Position numbers and translations under genes: made by a program. A stretch of 7,298 nucleotides of DNA from Pseudolysobacter sp. (lineage in GTDB: Bacteria; Pseudomonadota; Gammaproteobacteria; Xanthomonadales; Rhodanobacteraceae). Numbering within the stretch: position 1 is the first letter of the stretch; every line of letters begins with the position of its first letter. Location of the stretch: assembly GCA_025351985.1 (NCBI GenBank), contig JANXUW010000176.1, positions 1-7,298 on the forward strand, in the 5' to 3' direction. Of this stretch, positions 6,841 to 7,298 are shown in pieces. The notes below the pieces were generated by a model. It had not been told where the DNA came from, made no database searches, and saw only the letters and a list, made by a program, of their open reading frames with translations.

Positions 6841-7139
6841 AGCAGCGCTGCCAGCTCCGGCTCGCCGATCGCCAGACCATCGAGATTCAGATCCTGCGCA
6901 CGCGGCAGATTGCCGATCGGGGTTTCGACCGCCGCTGCCTTGCCCGTGCAACGCGCCACCACCCACTCGAGCACGCGCATGTTGTCGCCGAATCCCGGCC
7001 ACAGGAATTTGCCGTCCGCGCCTTTGCGGAACCAGTTGACGTGAAAGATTTTCGGCAGCTTGTCGGCCTTGGCGGCGAACGATAACCAGTGGCCGAAATA
7101 GTCGCCGAAGTTGTAGCCGCAAAACGGTTTCATCGCCAT

Positions 7140-7161
7140 CGAATCGCGCCGCACCACGATC
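7140..7161. repeat. Short imperfect direct repeat, copy 2 (at the duplication junction)
   Basis: The plus strand starts CGAATCGCGCCGCACCACGA and ends with TC. Compared with 6686-6704 it has three extra bases and two mismatches. It encodes the VIVVRRDS start of the inner pckG fragment and begins 10 bases past the outer stop codon, so it marks the junction between the two pckG copies. Confidence 0.5.
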
Positions 7162-7171
7162 ACTGTGGCGT

Positions 7172-7298
7172 CTAGGCCAGTGCCGCCGCCACACGTTGTT
7201 GTTCGGCATGCAGCGCCGTCGGCGTACGCGTGCCATACGAGGCGAGGTATTCGCCGATTGCGGCGATTTCCTTTTTCCAGCCGACAGGATCGATCGCC
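7172..7298 (-). CDS. pckG: 3' end of pckG, GTP-dependent phosphoenolpyruvate carboxykinase (partial)
   Basis: The frame enters from the right edge and ends with TAG at 7174-7172, giving 42 codons including the stop. The readable tail has GWKKEIAAIGEYLASYG followed by T-R-T-P-T-A-L-H-A-E, the C-terminal helix region of GTP-type PEPCK. The identification depends on near identity with the longer inner fragment, which carries diagnostic motifs. The enzyme converts oxaloacetate and GTP to phosphoenolpyruvate, GDP and CO2, the entry step of gluconeogenesis. It is presumably the functional full-length gene, but more than nine tenths of it lies outside the window, so this copy could also be a fragment. 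Compared with the inner copy it differs at five residues of the last 41 (P/H, V/A, R/H, T/A, Q/R). Confidence 0.75.
   Translation of the reverse strand, partial: AIDPVGWKKEIAAIGEYLASYGTRTPTALHAEQQRVAAALA

Larger units (their letters stand above)
6714..7163 (-). pseudogene. pckG: Duplicated C-terminal fragment of GTP-dependent PEP carboxykinase
   Basis: The frame is open for about 150 codons and ends with TAG at 6716-6714. It matches only the last quarter of a roughly 600-residue enzyme. It begins at VVRRDSMAM and includes KPFCGYNFGDYFGHWL, whose aromatic residues form the guanine pocket in GTP-type PEPCK. It continues through KIFHVNWFRKGADGKFLWPGFG and N-M-R-V-L-E-W. The oxaloacetate/PEP site, metal ligands and P-loop of the full enzyme are missing, so carboxykinase activity is not expected. 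The only upstream starts are a GTG at 7163 and an ATG at 7139, both without a Shine-Dalgarno sequence. It follows directly after a second pckG end (7172-7298), which identifies it as a tandem partial duplicate. It has no internal stop or frameshift in the window, so whether it is translated or merely a young remnant is open. Confidence 0.8.

Noticed and set aside
4650..7085. An 811-codon open frame on the plus strand, opposite the minus-strand genes
   Set aside because: It runs antisense across four well-supported reading frames (anti-sigma, sigma, HDAC-family enzyme and pckG fragment). Its translation is rich in R, A and C without any recognisable domain. It is explained by the GC-rich codon use of the genes on the other strand.

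Overview
The window looks like chromosomal DNA from a GC-rich gammaproteobacterium. The Lysobacterales/Rhodanobacteraceae is my best guess, from TPR-sulfotransferase paralogues, an ECF sigma/anti-sigma/DUF4097 module and a GTP-dependent PEP carboxykinase. This is inference from gene content and codon use, not a database match. I see no rRNA, tRNA, insertion sequence, integrase or CRISPR array.

The left half (1-3679) reads rightward. It holds the last 45 codons of one gene and two complete genes of 542 and 551 residues. The two complete proteins share one architecture: an N-terminal TPR-like helical region of about 300 residues, then a PAPS-dependent sulfotransferase domain. The C-terminal fragment at the left edge aligns with the C-termini of both, so the locus is probably a tandem array of at least three paralogues. 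The sulfated acceptor cannot be read from the sequence.

The right half (3710-7298) reads leftward and converges on the sulfotransferases with a 30-base gap. In transcription order it holds the 3' end of pckG (GTP-dependent phosphoenolpyruvate carboxykinase), a second and diverged C-terminal fragment of pckG, a histone-deacetylase-family zinc amidohydrolase, an ECF sigma factor, a small single-pass membrane protein that is probably its anti-sigma factor, and a secreted DUF4097 repeat protein. The last three are tightly packed. Sigma and anti-sigma share an ATGA overlap, and the Shine-Dalgarno sequence of the DUF4097 gene overlaps the stop codon of the anti-sigma gene. They look like one translationally linked regulatory unit.

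The least ordinary structural feature is at the right edge. The end of pckG is present twice, 458 bases apart, about 89% identical over the 127 bases that can be compared, without indels. The inner copy has stayed open for about 150 codons. A short imperfect direct repeat lies just past both stop codons and suggests how the duplication formed. I found no clear evidence of a wholly new system. The sulfotransferase array and the pckG partial duplication deserve the closest look.
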